Origin: Allobosea sp. OK403
GTDB taxonomy: Bacteria > Pseudomonadota > Alphaproteobacteria > Rhizobiales > Beijerinckiaceae
Length of the DNA stretch: 64,000 nt
Direction: 5' to 3'
Assembly: GCF_900113835.1 (NCBI RefSeq)
Contig: NZ_FOQV01000001.1
Coordinates: forward strand, 372,001-436,000
The position numbers and the translations under genes are program-made. Below the pieces are notes generated by a model, which made no database searches, was not told where the DNA came from, and saw only the letters and a list, made by a program, of their open reading frames with translations. This document shows positions 43,961 through 51,993 of this stretch, one piece after another; within the stretch, counting starts at the first letter, position 1; each line of letters starts with the position of its first letter.

Positions 43961-45413
43961 GGTGATGACCGAGTTCGCGGGGCATCTGCCCGGCCTGTCG
44001 GCCGGCGAGGTGGAGTGGAAGACGCTTCACTTCAGCGCTTGGGGCGAGGCGGCGGAGGTCCGCGTGCCCGTGCTGAGCGAAGCGCAAGCCACAGCGCTGG
44101 CGCGGCGCGTGCGCGACAATGCCCGCGCCTATCTCAAGACCCTGCGCATCGCCGAGATCACCGCGATCATCGACCAGGCGATCGCGCGCTTGCTCGATCG
44201 CAACGATCCCTGGCGGCAAAAGGCCGAAAGACTGCTGCCGATCGTGACGGGCTATGATCCCGAGATGATCCGGCTCGGCCTGACCGGTTATCTGAAGACC
44301 TTCCGGCAGCCGCAGCTCAAACGCTTCCTGGCCGAGGATTTCGCTGATCCGCAGATCCTCGACGATTTCCAGCCCAGGCCGAAGGGCGGCTTCGCCAAGG
44401 CGTTCGGGCCGGACCTCGTGCTGCATGTCTGGGCCGGCAATGTTCCGGGCCTGCCGCTCTGGAGCCTGATATCGGGCCTGCTGGTCAAGGCCGGGAGCAT
44501 CGGCAAGGTCGCCACCGCCGAGCCTCTGCTGGCAGGCTGGTTCGCCCGCATCCTCGCCGAGATCGACCCGCGCCTGGGCGAATGCCTCGCCGTGGTGTGG
44601 TGGAAGGGCGGCGACGAGGCCGGCGAGCGCGTCTGGCTGGCGCGGGCCGATGCCATTGTCGCCTATGGCGGCAATGATGCGCTGAAGGCGATCCGGGATC
44701 GCGCGCCCGTCACCGCCCGCTATCTGCCGCATGGCCACAAGATCGGCTTCGGCATGGTCGCGCGCACAGCGCTGGATACGCGCAAGGCGGGTGGGCTCGC
44801 CCGTCAGGCCGCCTATGACGTGATGCGCTACGATCAGCAGGGCTGCTATTCCCCGCAGATGCTTTTCGTCGAGCGCGGCGGGCGCGTCTCGCCGCGCGAA
44901 TTCTCCGCCTATGTCGCCCATGAACTGGCGAGCTTCGCCCGCAAGCATCCGCGCCGCGCGCTCTCGATCGAGGAGGCTGCCGGCGTCGCCTCCTGGCGCA
45001 GCGCGCAGGAGCTTCGCGCCTTTAACGGCAATCGCGACCTCCTGGGCGACGCTTCCGACAACTGGAGCATCGTCCATGTCGAGGACGCGCAGGCGCTGGC
45101 TCCCAGTGGCCTGAATCGGACGCTCTCCATCGTCGCCGTCGACAAGCTCGACGATGTCGTCGGCCTGATCGCCCCCTTCCGGTCCTTTCTCCAAAGCGCC
45201 GGGATCGCGGCGGAGCCCGAGGAGCTGTTCCGGCTCGCCGGTCTGCTCGGGCAGGTCGGCGTGACGCGCATTTGCGCGCTCGGCGCGATGACTGCACCCG
45301 AGGCCGGCTGGCATAATGACGGGCGCTTCAATCTGCTCGACCTCGTCACCATGACCGAAATCGAGCATGCGGCGGAAGCTGCCGCGGACGGGTTCGCGCC
45401 TTATGTCGATTGA
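43953..45413 (+). CDS. LuxC-like acyl reductase
   Basis: 486 residues, aldehyde-dehydrogenase-like LuxC family. It accepts the acyl group from LuxE on a catalytic Cys and reduces it with NAD(P)H to the aldehyde. The Cys lies at residue 298 in YDQQGCYSPQ, matching the region of Cys286 in Vibrio LuxC. Other marks are HVWAGNVPGLPLWSL (about 158-172) and VAYGGNDALKAIR. Start GTG at 43953, overlapping the LuxE stop by 8 bases; ATG at 43965 is an alternative. LuxE plus LuxC would reduce an acid to an aldehyde. No luciferase genes are present, and the neighbouring importer and riboswitch suggest a vitamin-related acid. Confidence 0.87.
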   Translation: MAEVMTEFAGHLPGLSAGEVEWKTLHFSAWGEAAEVRVPVLSEAQATALARRVRDNARAYLKTLRIAEITAIIDQAIARLLDRNDPWRQKAERLLPIVTGYDPEMIRLGLTGYLKTFRQPQLKRFLAEDFADPQILDDFQPRPKGGFAKAFGPDLVLHVWAGNVPGLPLWSLISGLLVKAGSIGKVATAEPLLAGWFARILAEIDPRLGECLAVVWWKGGDEAGERVWLARADAIVAYGGNDALKAIRDRAPVTARYLPHGHKIGFGMVARTALDTRKAGGLARQAAYDVMRYDQQGCYSPQMLFVERGGRVSPREFSAYVAHELASFARKHPRRALSIEEAAGVASWRSAQELRAFNGNRDLLGDASDNWSIVHVEDAQALAPSGLNRTLSIVAVDKLDDVVGLIAPFRSFLQSAGIAAEPEELFRLAGLLGQVGVTRICALGAMTAPEAGWHNDGRFNLLDLVTMTEIEHAAEAAADGFAPYVD

Positions 45414-46167
45414 GCCGCACAGCGAAGGCTTCGTCGCCATCGACCGGGCGAGCTACGGCTATGGCGTCTGGCCCGCGATCGTCGATCATGTCGACTGGAC
45501 GATCCCGCGCGGCGCGATCCATTGCCTGGTTGGGCGCAGCGGCTGCGGCAAGACGACCCTGCTGAAGCTCGCCGCCGGTCTGCTCCTGCCCGATGAGGGG
45601 ATCGTCAGGATCGATGGCGCCGCCTTGCGCGAGCCGGGGTCGCAGATCGGCTTCGTCTTCCAGGCCCCGACCTTGCTGGACTGGGCGAGCGTGCTCGACA
45701 ACGTGCTCTTGCCGATCTCGCTGAAGCGTCGCCCCCGTGCGGCGGACCGCGAGGCTGCGCTCGATCTGCTGAAACTGGTTTCGCTGGACGGTTATGCGCA
45801 GCGCCATCCCAGCGAATTGTCGGGCGGGCAGCAGAGCCGCGTCGCGGTCGCGCGCGCGCTCGTCACCCAGCCAGCCGTGCTGCTGCTCGACGAGCCGTTC
45901 GCCGCGCTCGACGCGCTGACCCGCGAGGAATTGCAGGACGACCTCCTGAGGCTCTGCGCCCTGCACGAAACGACAGTGCTGTTCGTGACCCATGACATCA
46001 CCGAGGCCGTCTATCTGGCCGATCGCGTCGCGGTGATGGCGGCGGGGCGTTTGCACCATCAGATTGCCGTGGACCTGCCCCGGCCGCGCCAACGCGAATT
46101 GCGCTACGGCCAGGCCTTCAACGCGCTCTGCCGCGAGTTGCGACAGGCGATGGATCTGGCGCCATGA
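45403..46167 (+). CDS. ABC importer ATPase (TauB/SsuB/ThiZ type)
   Basis: 254 residues. Walker A GRSGCGKTT (about 41-49), signature LSGGQQSR, Walker B VLLLDEPFAALD and the switch His in FVTHDITEA are intact. The sequence groups with nitrate/taurine/pyrimidine-precursor importer ATPases. The ATG at 45403 overlaps the LuxC-like stop by 11 bases, and the stop overlaps the permease start (ATGA). So the transporter is translationally coupled to the acyl-reduction enzymes, which argues that they handle the same imported compound. Confidence 0.92.
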   Translation: MSIEPHSEGFVAIDRASYGYGVWPAIVDHVDWTIPRGAIHCLVGRSGCGKTTLLKLAAGLLLPDEGIVRIDGAALREPGSQIGFVFQAPTLLDWASVLDNVLLPISLKRRPRAADREAALDLLKLVSLDGYAQRHPSELSGGQQSRVAVARALVTQPAVLLLDEPFAALDALTREELQDDLLRLCALHETTVLFVTHDITEAVYLADRVAVMAAGRLHHQIAVDLPRPRQRELRYGQAFNALCRELRQAMDLAP

Positions 46168-46925
46168 CCGCCACCATGATCGCGCGCCTCTCTTCGGCTT
46201 TGCTGCTGCTGGTCCTGCTCGGCGGGTGGGAGCTCTATTGCCGCCTGGCCGGCGTGCCGGCGCTGATCGTGCCGCCGCCCTCAGTCGTGCTGGCGACGCT
46301 GTGGAGCGAGATCGCCAGCGGGCGCCTGCTGCCGCATCTGCGGATCACGGCGACCGAGATGGCGCTTGGCCTCACTTTGGGCTGCGCGGTCGGGCTCGCG
46401 GCCGGGATCGTGCTGGCGGAGGTCGGGTTCCTGCGCCGCCTGCTGCATCCCTATATCGTTGCCAGCCAGGTTGTGCCCAAGCTCGCGCTCGGCCCGCTCT
46501 TCATCATCTGGTTCGGCTTCGGCATGACCTCGACGGTCGTGATCACCGCCCTGATCTGCTTCTTCCCGCTGATGGAGAACACCGTGACCGGCCTGGCCCA
46601 GGTCGATCCGGCGCGCCGCGAACTGTTCCGCATGCTGGGCGCCACGCGTCTCCAGACCTTGCTGCGCCTGAAACTGCCGAGCGCCTTGCCGGTGATCATG
46701 GCGGGCGTCCGCGTCGCGGTCGTGCTGGCGCTGGTTGGCGCTGTCGTCGGTGAGTTCATCGGGGGCAGGGCAGGGCTCGGCGCTTCCATCATCGCCGCCC
46801 AGAGCGTGATGGATTCAGGCCTGATGTTCGCGCTCTTCATCGTGATCACGCTCATGGGCATGTTGTTCTACCAGGCTGCGACCTGGCTCGAGAGCCTGCT
46901 GCTTCGCCATCATCTGAAAGGATAG
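46164..46925 (+). CDS. ABC importer permease (TauC/SsuC/ThiX type)
   Basis: 253 residues, about six helices: LSSALLLLVLLGGWELYCRLAG first, then RITATEMALGLTLGCAVGLAAGIVL and the coupling segment ELFRMLGATRLQTLLRLKLPSALPVIMAGVRVAV (about residues 152-187). PSVVLATLWSEIASG after the first helix is typical of the family. It pairs with the ATPase and the binding protein on either side (4-base overlap before, 3-base gap after). Confidence 0.93.
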   Translation: MTATMIARLSSALLLLVLLGGWELYCRLAGVPALIVPPPSVVLATLWSEIASGRLLPHLRITATEMALGLTLGCAVGLAAGIVLAEVGFLRRLLHPYIVASQVVPKLALGPLFIIWFGFGMTSTVVITALICFFPLMENTVTGLAQVDPARRELFRMLGATRLQTLLRLKLPSALPVIMAGVRVAVVLALVGAVVGEFIGGRAGLGASIIAAQSVMDSGLMFALFIVITLMGMLFYQAATWLESLLLRHHLKG

Positions 46926-46928
46926 TCC

Positions 46929-47912
46929 ATGTTCAGCCCCTCACGTCGCTGCATAGCCCTGGCGCTGGCCTTCTCGGCCATGTTGGGCAGTGCCAGCCGG
47001 GCGCAAACCCTGGACACGGTCACCGTCGCCGGCTGGAGCCAGCCGATCAGCGAGATCACCAACCTGCTCGCCGAACCCGACAAGGGTTTCTTCAAGGCGA
47101 AGGGGATCGCGCTGGATTACGTGCCGGGTACGGGCGGCGGCTCCGCCATCCAGACCATGCTGACCGGCAAGGCCGACATCGCCTTCACCGATCCGGCCTC
47201 GCTCTATCTCGCCCTCGACAAGGGCGAGAAGCTGGTGGCGATCTACAACATCTATCCGCAGAACGTCTTCAACGTGGTCGCGCCCAAGAGCGCCGGCATC
47301 AAGGGACCGGCGGACCTCAAGGGCAAGCGCATCGGCGTCTACAGCCTGTCGAGCGGCACGCGCCAGAACCTGCAGGTGCTGCTGCAGCAGGTCGGCCTGA
47401 CCGAGAACGACGTCACCATCGAGGTCACGGGGCTGCTGAACTTCGCGCCGCTGATCCAGGGGCAGGTCGACGCCACCGCCGCGACCGATACGGGCCTGCT
47501 GGTCGGCCGGATGAAGGGCCTGCCCGAGGTCGACGTCATCGAGGTCAAGGACCATCTCAACCTGCCCAGTGACATCTTCGTGGTGACGCAGGCGACCTAT
47601 GAGGCGAAGAAGCCGCTGCTGAAGCGCTTTCTCGCCGCTTATCGCGACAGCGCCGCCTGGATGATCGCCAAGCCCGAGGAGGCTGCGAAGATCGCCGTCA
47701 CCCGCGCCATCAACGGCCGCGACGAGGCGCTCAACCTGGAGATCATCAAGCTGCGCAACCTCTCCACCGTCTCCCCGACCACCGACAGCAAGGGGCTGGG
47801 CCATTTCGACCCCGAGCCGATGCAGAAGGGAGCCGATACCTTCAGGCAGCTCGGCCTGATCGCCAGGCCGATCGATATCGGGCAGGTCGTCAAATCCGAC
47901 CTGATCCCATAG
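46929..47912 (+). CDS. ABC importer binding protein, NMT1/ThiY/SsuA-like
   Basis: 327 residues with a Sec signal (CIALALAFSAMLGSASRAQ). The NMT1-type fold shows as VTVAGWSQPISEITNLLAEPDKGFFKAKGIALDYVPGTGGGSAIQTMLTGKADIAFTDPASLYLALDKG (across residues 31-100), LKGKRIGVYSLSSGTRQ and QGQVDATAATD. Family members bind taurine, alkanesulfonates, nitrate or thiamine pyrimidines (ThiY). The riboswitch upstream favours a thiamine precursor or breakdown product. No ligand-specific residue could be read by eye. Confidence 0.88.
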   Translation: MFSPSRRCIALALAFSAMLGSASRAQTLDTVTVAGWSQPISEITNLLAEPDKGFFKAKGIALDYVPGTGGGSAIQTMLTGKADIAFTDPASLYLALDKGEKLVAIYNIYPQNVFNVVAPKSAGIKGPADLKGKRIGVYSLSSGTRQNLQVLLQQVGLTENDVTIEVTGLLNFAPLIQGQVDATAATDTGLLVGRMKGLPEVDVIEVKDHLNLPSDIFVVTQATYEAKKPLLKRFLAAYRDSAAWMIAKPEEAAKIAVTRAINGRDEALNLEIIKLRNLSTVSPTTDSKGLGHFDPEPMQKGADTFRQLGLIARPIDIGQVVKSDLIP

Positions 47913-47923
47913 GACGGCACGCC

Positions 47924-48691
47924 ATGAATTTCCGCGACAGGAGCATCATCGTCACGGGCGCGAGCCGGGGCATCGGGGCGGCGCTGGCAAAAGCCTTCGC
48001 CGCCGAGGGCGGGCTAGTCATCGTCAACTATCTCAGCAATGAGGCGGCGGCGCTGCAGGTCGTCGAAGCCTGCCGGGCGCTGGGCGGGCAGGCCCTGGCG
48101 ATCGCAGCCGATGTGACTTCGGAAGCGCAGGTCGAGGCGATGATGGCCCGTATCGCCGATGAGGTCGGCAAGGTCGACGCAGTCGTCAACAACGCTTTTG
48201 CGCCCTATGTCTTCGATCCCGACGACCGGACGCGCTTCTGGGACACGCCGTGGTCGGCCTATCAGACGCAATTCGATGGCGCGCTGAAAGCGACCTACAA
48301 CATCTGCCACGCCGTGCTGCCCTTGATGAAGCAGCGGCTGAGGGGCAGCATCGTCAACATGACGAGCGATCTCGTCGCGCGTCCAAGCATTCCCTATCAC
48401 GACTACACCACGGCGAAATCGGCCCTGATCGGCTTCAGCCGGACCCTTGCCGCCGAGCTCGGTCCCCTGGGGATCCGGGTCAATTGCGTCGCGCCGGGGC
48501 TGGTCTATCCGACCGATGCCAGCCGCGCGACCAAGGAGGAGGTGAGGGACGCTCTCATCACCCAGACGCCGCTGCGCCGGATCGCGACGCCCGAGGACAT
48601 CACCGGCCCCGTGCTCTTCCTCGCCTCGGACTGGAGCGGCTTCGTCACCGGGCAGACGCTCCATGTCGATGGCGGGCTGGTGATGGCTTAG
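47924..48691 (+). CDS. SDR-family oxidoreductase (FabG-like)
   Basis: 255-residue classical short-chain dehydrogenase. Nucleotide motif TGASRGIG (11-18), NNA-type NNAF (89-92), catalytic Ser148 (MTSD), Tyr161 and Lys165 (YTTAK). It probably reduces an aldehyde or ketone with NAD(P)H. Last gene of the TPP-controlled operon, 11 bases after the binding protein. It would be the natural enzyme to take the LuxC-type aldehyde to an alcohol. FabG activity on acyl chains is an alternative; the context argues against housekeeping fatty-acid synthesis. Confidence 0.88.
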   Translation: MNFRDRSIIVTGASRGIGAALAKAFAAEGGLVIVNYLSNEAAALQVVEACRALGGQALAIAADVTSEAQVEAMMARIADEVGKVDAVVNNAFAPYVFDPDDRTRFWDTPWSAYQTQFDGALKATYNICHAVLPLMKQRLRGSIVNMTSDLVARPSIPYHDYTTAKSALIGFSRTLAAELGPLGIRVNCVAPGLVYPTDASRATKEEVRDALITQTPLRRIATPEDITGPVLFLASDWSGFVTGQTLHVDGGLVMA

Positions 48692-48714
48692 CGTATATCG
48701 TCTTGGCTCTGTAA

Positions 48715-48869
48715 CACGCCGTCATTCCGGGGCGCCGCGAAGCGGCGAGCCTGGAACCCAGAACCGATGCGGGTTCCAAAGAAGCCTCTGATATCAAAGC
48801 CTGGCGAAGAGCCGTATCGGTTCTGGGTTCCGGGCTCAAGCCTGCGGCCTGCCCCGGAATGACGGCGTG
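48715..48869. repeat. GTCATTCCGG-type nested palindromic element (copy 2)
   Basis: Perfect 18-bp outer arms: CACGCCGTCATTCCGGGG (48715-48732) and its complement (48852-48869). Inside, GGAACCCAGAACCGAT (48753-48768) and its complement (48816-48831) form a perfect 16-bp inner hairpin. The outer arms match 18434-18586. It lies between the convergent SDR and CoxL-like genes and could end both transcripts. Confidence 0.85.
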
Positions 48870-48891
48870 GTTCTATCGCAGGGGGCCGTTT

Positions 48892-51246
48892 CTAAGGCTT
48901 TCGGGCCGCCTGCGCATCCTTGATCGCCCGCCAGACGCGGGCAGGGGTTGCGGGCATGTCGAGATGCGTCACGCCAAGCGGGCGCAGCGCGTCGAGGACA
49001 GCGTTCATCACCGTTTGCGGCGCGCCGATGCAGCCGGCCTGGCCCGAGCCTTTCGCGCCCAGAGGATTGGCTTTCGTCGGCACCTCGACCATTTCCAAAT
49101 CGAAGAACGGAATGTCGTCGGCGCGCGGCATCGCGTAGTCCATGAAGGTCGCGCTGAGCAGCTGGCCGGAATCGGGATCGTAGACCGCTTCCTCGAGCAG
49201 CGCCTGCCCGATGCCTTGCGCCAGCCCGCCATGGACTTGGGCTTCCGTCAGCAGCGGATTGACCAGCTGGCCGTAGTCGTCGACGGCGACATAGCGCTCC
49301 AGCGATACGGCTCCCGTTTGCGGATCGATCTCGACCTCGGCGACCTGCGCGCCGTTGGGAAAGGTGATGACGTCGCAGATATTGTCGCCATGGCTGCTTA
49401 GGGCCGTGCCGGTGTTCTCCGCGACATGCCGGGCAACCGTGAAGAGATCGACCTCCTTCGCCAGGCCGTCGGCCCCTGCAACGGTGCGAAAGCGGCCATC
49501 GCCGAAGGCCAGCTCGCCCGCCCCGACCTGCAGCAATTGCGCCGCGACGGGGAGCGCCCTGGCGATCAGATCGTCTGCCGCCATGAGCAATGCCGTCCCG
49601 CCCATATGCAGGGAGCGCGCCCCGCCATGGCCGCCGCCGCGCGGCACCAGGGCGGTGTCGCCCTGCACCAGCCGGAAGGTCTCGACGGGCAATCCCAGCC
49701 GCTGCGCTGCGACCTGCGCGAAGCTGGTCTCATGGCCCTGGCCGTTGGATTGCGTGCCGACCGCCATGTCGATCGCACCGTCGCGCCGCACGCTCAGCCA
49801 GGCCTCTTCATTGGGCTGGCCGCGCGACGTCTCCAGAAAGCAGCCGATGCCGAAGCCGCGCAGCTTGCCGCGCTTCTTCGCCTCGCGCTTGCGCTTGGCG
49901 AAGCCGGCCCGGTCGGCTGCCGCCAGAACCCGGTCGAGATTTTCTGCGAACGTGCCGCAATCGATCACGCTGCCGAAGGCGCTGCGATGGGGAAAGCGTC
50001 GGATGAAGTTGCGCCGGCGCAGTTCCGCCGGATCGATCGCGAGCTGATGTGCCGCCGTATCGATCAGGCGCTCCAGCAGATAGTTGGCCTCCGGCTTGCC
50101 GGCCCCGCGATAGGCGTCGATCGGCGCCGTGTTGGTGAAGACGCCGCGTACATCCATCGTCATGGCCGGGATGTCGTAGAGCCCGCCCATCGCGGTCGAT
50201 GGTGAATTCGTCGAACTTCCCGGGCCGAGCGAGGAGACATAGGCGCCGAGATTGCCGAGGGTCTCGACCGCCAGCGCCAGGAAACGGCCCTTGGCGTCGA
50301 GCGCGAGCCGCGCCTTGGTGAGGTTGTCGCGGCCATGCACGCCGCTGGTGAATTCGTCGAGGCGGTCGGCCGTCCAGTGCACCGGCCGCGCAAGCCTGCG
50401 CGCCGCCCACAGCACCAGGGCATATTCGGGATAGGTGACGTTCTTCATGCCGAAGCCGCCGCCGACATCGGGGCAGGAGACTTCGATCCTGTCGAGGGGC
50501 AGGCCGAAGACGCCCTCAGCCAGCTCGCGGCGGATGGCGTGCACGGAGGCGCCGCTGATCGCCAGGCTGTAGACCTCGCTCGCCGGATCGAAGCGGCCGA
50601 GCGCGATGCGCGGCTCCATGGCAGCGGCCACGATGCGATTATTGACGAGGTCGCAGGAGGCGACATGGGCGGCGCGCGCAAAGGCCTTCGCGACGGCCTC
50701 CCGGTCGCCGCGTTCGAAGCGGAAGGCGAGGTTGCCCGGGGCTTCCGGCCAGATCTGCGCGGCCTCCGGGGCCAGCGCACCGCGCAGTTCCGTCACTGAT
50801 GGCAGGATGTCGTAATCGACGATGACCTGCTCGCAGGCGTCGCGCGCCGCCTCGCGGCTCTCGGCGACGACGAAGGCGACGAGGTCGCCGACATGGCGCA
50901 CCCGCTCGCGCGCCAGCGGAAAGCGTGGCGGCACGATCAGCGGATCGACGGTCTTGACCACGATGTAGCAGGGCAGGGGATGAAGCCCGTCGAGATCGTC
51001 GGCGGTGTAGATGCCACGCACGCCCGGCATCTCGGCGGCTGCCGCTGTATCGATCGAGAGGATGCGGGCATGGGCATGCGGCGAGCGCACCATGGCGGCG
51101 AAGAGTTCGCCCGGGACGGGTTGGTCGTCGAGATAACGGCCCGCGCCGGTGAGAAAGCGCTGATCCTCGCGCCGCCGCAACGAACGCAGGTCATCGGGCG
51201 CGGAGATCGTGCGCATGGCGTCCGAGGCAATCAGGCCGTCATTCAT
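48892..51246 (-). CDS. Form-II CoxL-like / XDH-family molybdopterin subunit
   Basis: 784-residue molybdenum-hydroxylase large subunit. N-terminal DLRSLRRREDQRFLTGAGRYLDD is the usual start of CoxL-type subunits; VGGGFGMKNVTYPEYALVLWAAR and the active-site loop DAYRGAGKPEANYLLERLID follow. The AYRGAGK sequence marks the form-II group, not the CO-oxidising form I (AYxCSFR). The C-terminal GAKGSGQAGCIGAPQTVMNAVLDAL is also typical. It would oxidise an aldehyde or hydroxylate an aromatic N-heterocycle. The FeS and FAD subunit genes are not adjacent. Molybdate-uptake genes lie immediately upstream, giving a functional link. Confidence 0.88.
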   Translation of the reverse strand: MNDGLIASDAMRTISAPDDLRSLRRREDQRFLTGAGRYLDDQPVPGELFAAMVRSPHAHARILSIDTAAAAEMPGVRGIYTADDLDGLHPLPCYIVVKTVDPLIVPPRFPLARERVRHVGDLVAFVVAESREAARDACEQVIVDYDILPSVTELRGALAPEAAQIWPEAPGNLAFRFERGDREAVAKAFARAAHVASCDLVNNRIVAAAMEPRIALGRFDPASEVYSLAISGASVHAIRRELAEGVFGLPLDRIEVSCPDVGGGFGMKNVTYPEYALVLWAARRLARPVHWTADRLDEFTSGVHGRDNLTKARLALDAKGRFLALAVETLGNLGAYVSSLGPGSSTNSPSTAMGGLYDIPAMTMDVRGVFTNTAPIDAYRGAGKPEANYLLERLIDTAAHQLAIDPAELRRRNFIRRFPHRSAFGSVIDCGTFAENLDRVLAAADRAGFAKRKREAKKRGKLRGFGIGCFLETSRGQPNEEAWLSVRRDGAIDMAVGTQSNGQGHETSFAQVAAQRLGLPVETFRLVQGDTALVPRGGGHGGARSLHMGGTALLMAADDLIARALPVAAQLLQVGAGELAFGDGRFRTVAGADGLAKEVDLFTVARHVAENTGTALSSHGDNICDVITFPNGAQVAEVEIDPQTGAVSLERYVAVDDYGQLVNPLLTEAQVHGGLAQGIGQALLEEAVYDPDSGQLLSATFMDYAMPRADDIPFFDLEMVEVPTKANPLGAKGSGQAGCIGAPQTVMNAVLDALRPLGVTHLDMPATPARVWRAIKDAQAARKP

Positions 51247-51350
51247 ATCGCTTCGCTCTCGCCTCTATGCTCGCGCGGGCTAGTCGCCACCATCGCAGCA
51301 CCTCTGATGCAACCGCTTTGCCATCCGGGTGGCTGACACCCAACGGGAAA

Positions 51351-51725
51351 CTAGGAGGTCGGCTCGGCTGCCGCATCCCGGAGGGCGTCGATATGCAGGG
51401 CGGCCGCCTTCATGGCCTTGCTCTCGATGGCCCGGTAATGCGCCACGATCTCGCGACCCATCGGCGTCAGATGCGCGCCGCCGCCCTTGGCGCCGCCAGG
51501 CGCAGCCTCGACGAGCGGCTGGCGAAACATCCGGTTGAGATTGTCGACCAGGAGCCAAGCCCGGCGATAGGACATCGCCATGGCGCGTCCGGCGCCCGAG
51601 ATCGAACCCGATGCCTCGATCGCCTCCAAGAGCTCGACCTTGCCCGGCCCGAGCCTGCCGATCGGCACGAGGTCGATCCTGATGCTGATCAGAGCGGAGG
51701 GCTTTTGCCGGGCGGTTTCGGGCAT
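51351..51725 (-). CDS. modE: ModE-type molybdate regulator, DNA-binding domain only
   Basis: 124 residues with the ModE winged helix: GPGKVELLEAIEASGSISGAGRAMAMSYRRAWLLVDNLNRMF (about residues 26-67), followed by LVEAAPGGAKGGGAHLTPMGREIVAHYRAIE. It lacks the paired TOBE/Mop molybdate-binding domains of E. coli ModE, like short alphaproteobacterial versions. It could sense molybdate through other proteins, such as the separate Mop encoded nearby. It lies between modC and the molybdenum enzyme gene. A candidate Mo-box at 54609-54632 is a likely target. Confidence 0.8.
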   Translation of the reverse strand: MPETARQKPSALISIRIDLVPIGRLGPGKVELLEAIEASGSISGAGRAMAMSYRRAWLLVDNLNRMFRQPLVEAAPGGAKGGGAHLTPMGREIVAHYRAIESKAMKAAALHIDALRDAAAEPTS

Positions 51726-51752
51726 GTCGGCGTCCTGTTGCTTCCACCCGTT

Positions 51753-51857
51753 CTAGAGCATTTTCAAGCGAAGTGGACACCGGTTCGCGTGAAGAAAATG
51801 CGATAAAACAAGGAGCTAGAGCATGTCCGCGTTTCGGAGAAACGCGGACATGCTCTA
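51753..51857. repeat. Dispersed palindromic repeat, long form (copy 2)
   Basis: 105-bp element closely matching 35554-35659. Its 3' part is a perfect hairpin: TAGAGCATGTCCGCGTTTC (51817-51835) and its complement (51839-51857), loop GGA. It lies between modC and modE. The remaining bases of the 268-base gap show nothing further. Confidence 0.85.
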
Positions 51858-51993
51858 AACAGGTTTTTGCCGGACCGCACCGACAGCTTCCGATCAAGCT
51901 GCGCCGACACTGCCTTTCAGCAAGTGGGGCGAGCCCTGTATCGCTAGGAATATAGCCCGGACTGAGCCACATGCCTCGCGGCGGGGCAGAGCC

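Noticed and set aside
42857..45413. A bioluminescence (lux) operon, given LuxE- and LuxC-like genes and a luciferase-like monooxygenase at 17316
   Set aside because: No luxA, luxB or luxD is present. The monooxygenase is 25 kb away, in its own unit and of the general LLM class. The riboswitch and importer point to vitamin metabolism.
47924..48691. Fatty-acid-synthesis fabG
   Set aside because: No acpP, fabD or fabF nearby, and it is the last gene of the TPP-controlled operon.
48892..51246. Aerobic CO dehydrogenase large subunit
   Set aside because: The active-site loop is AYRGAGK (form II), not AYxCSFR, and coxS/coxM are absent.
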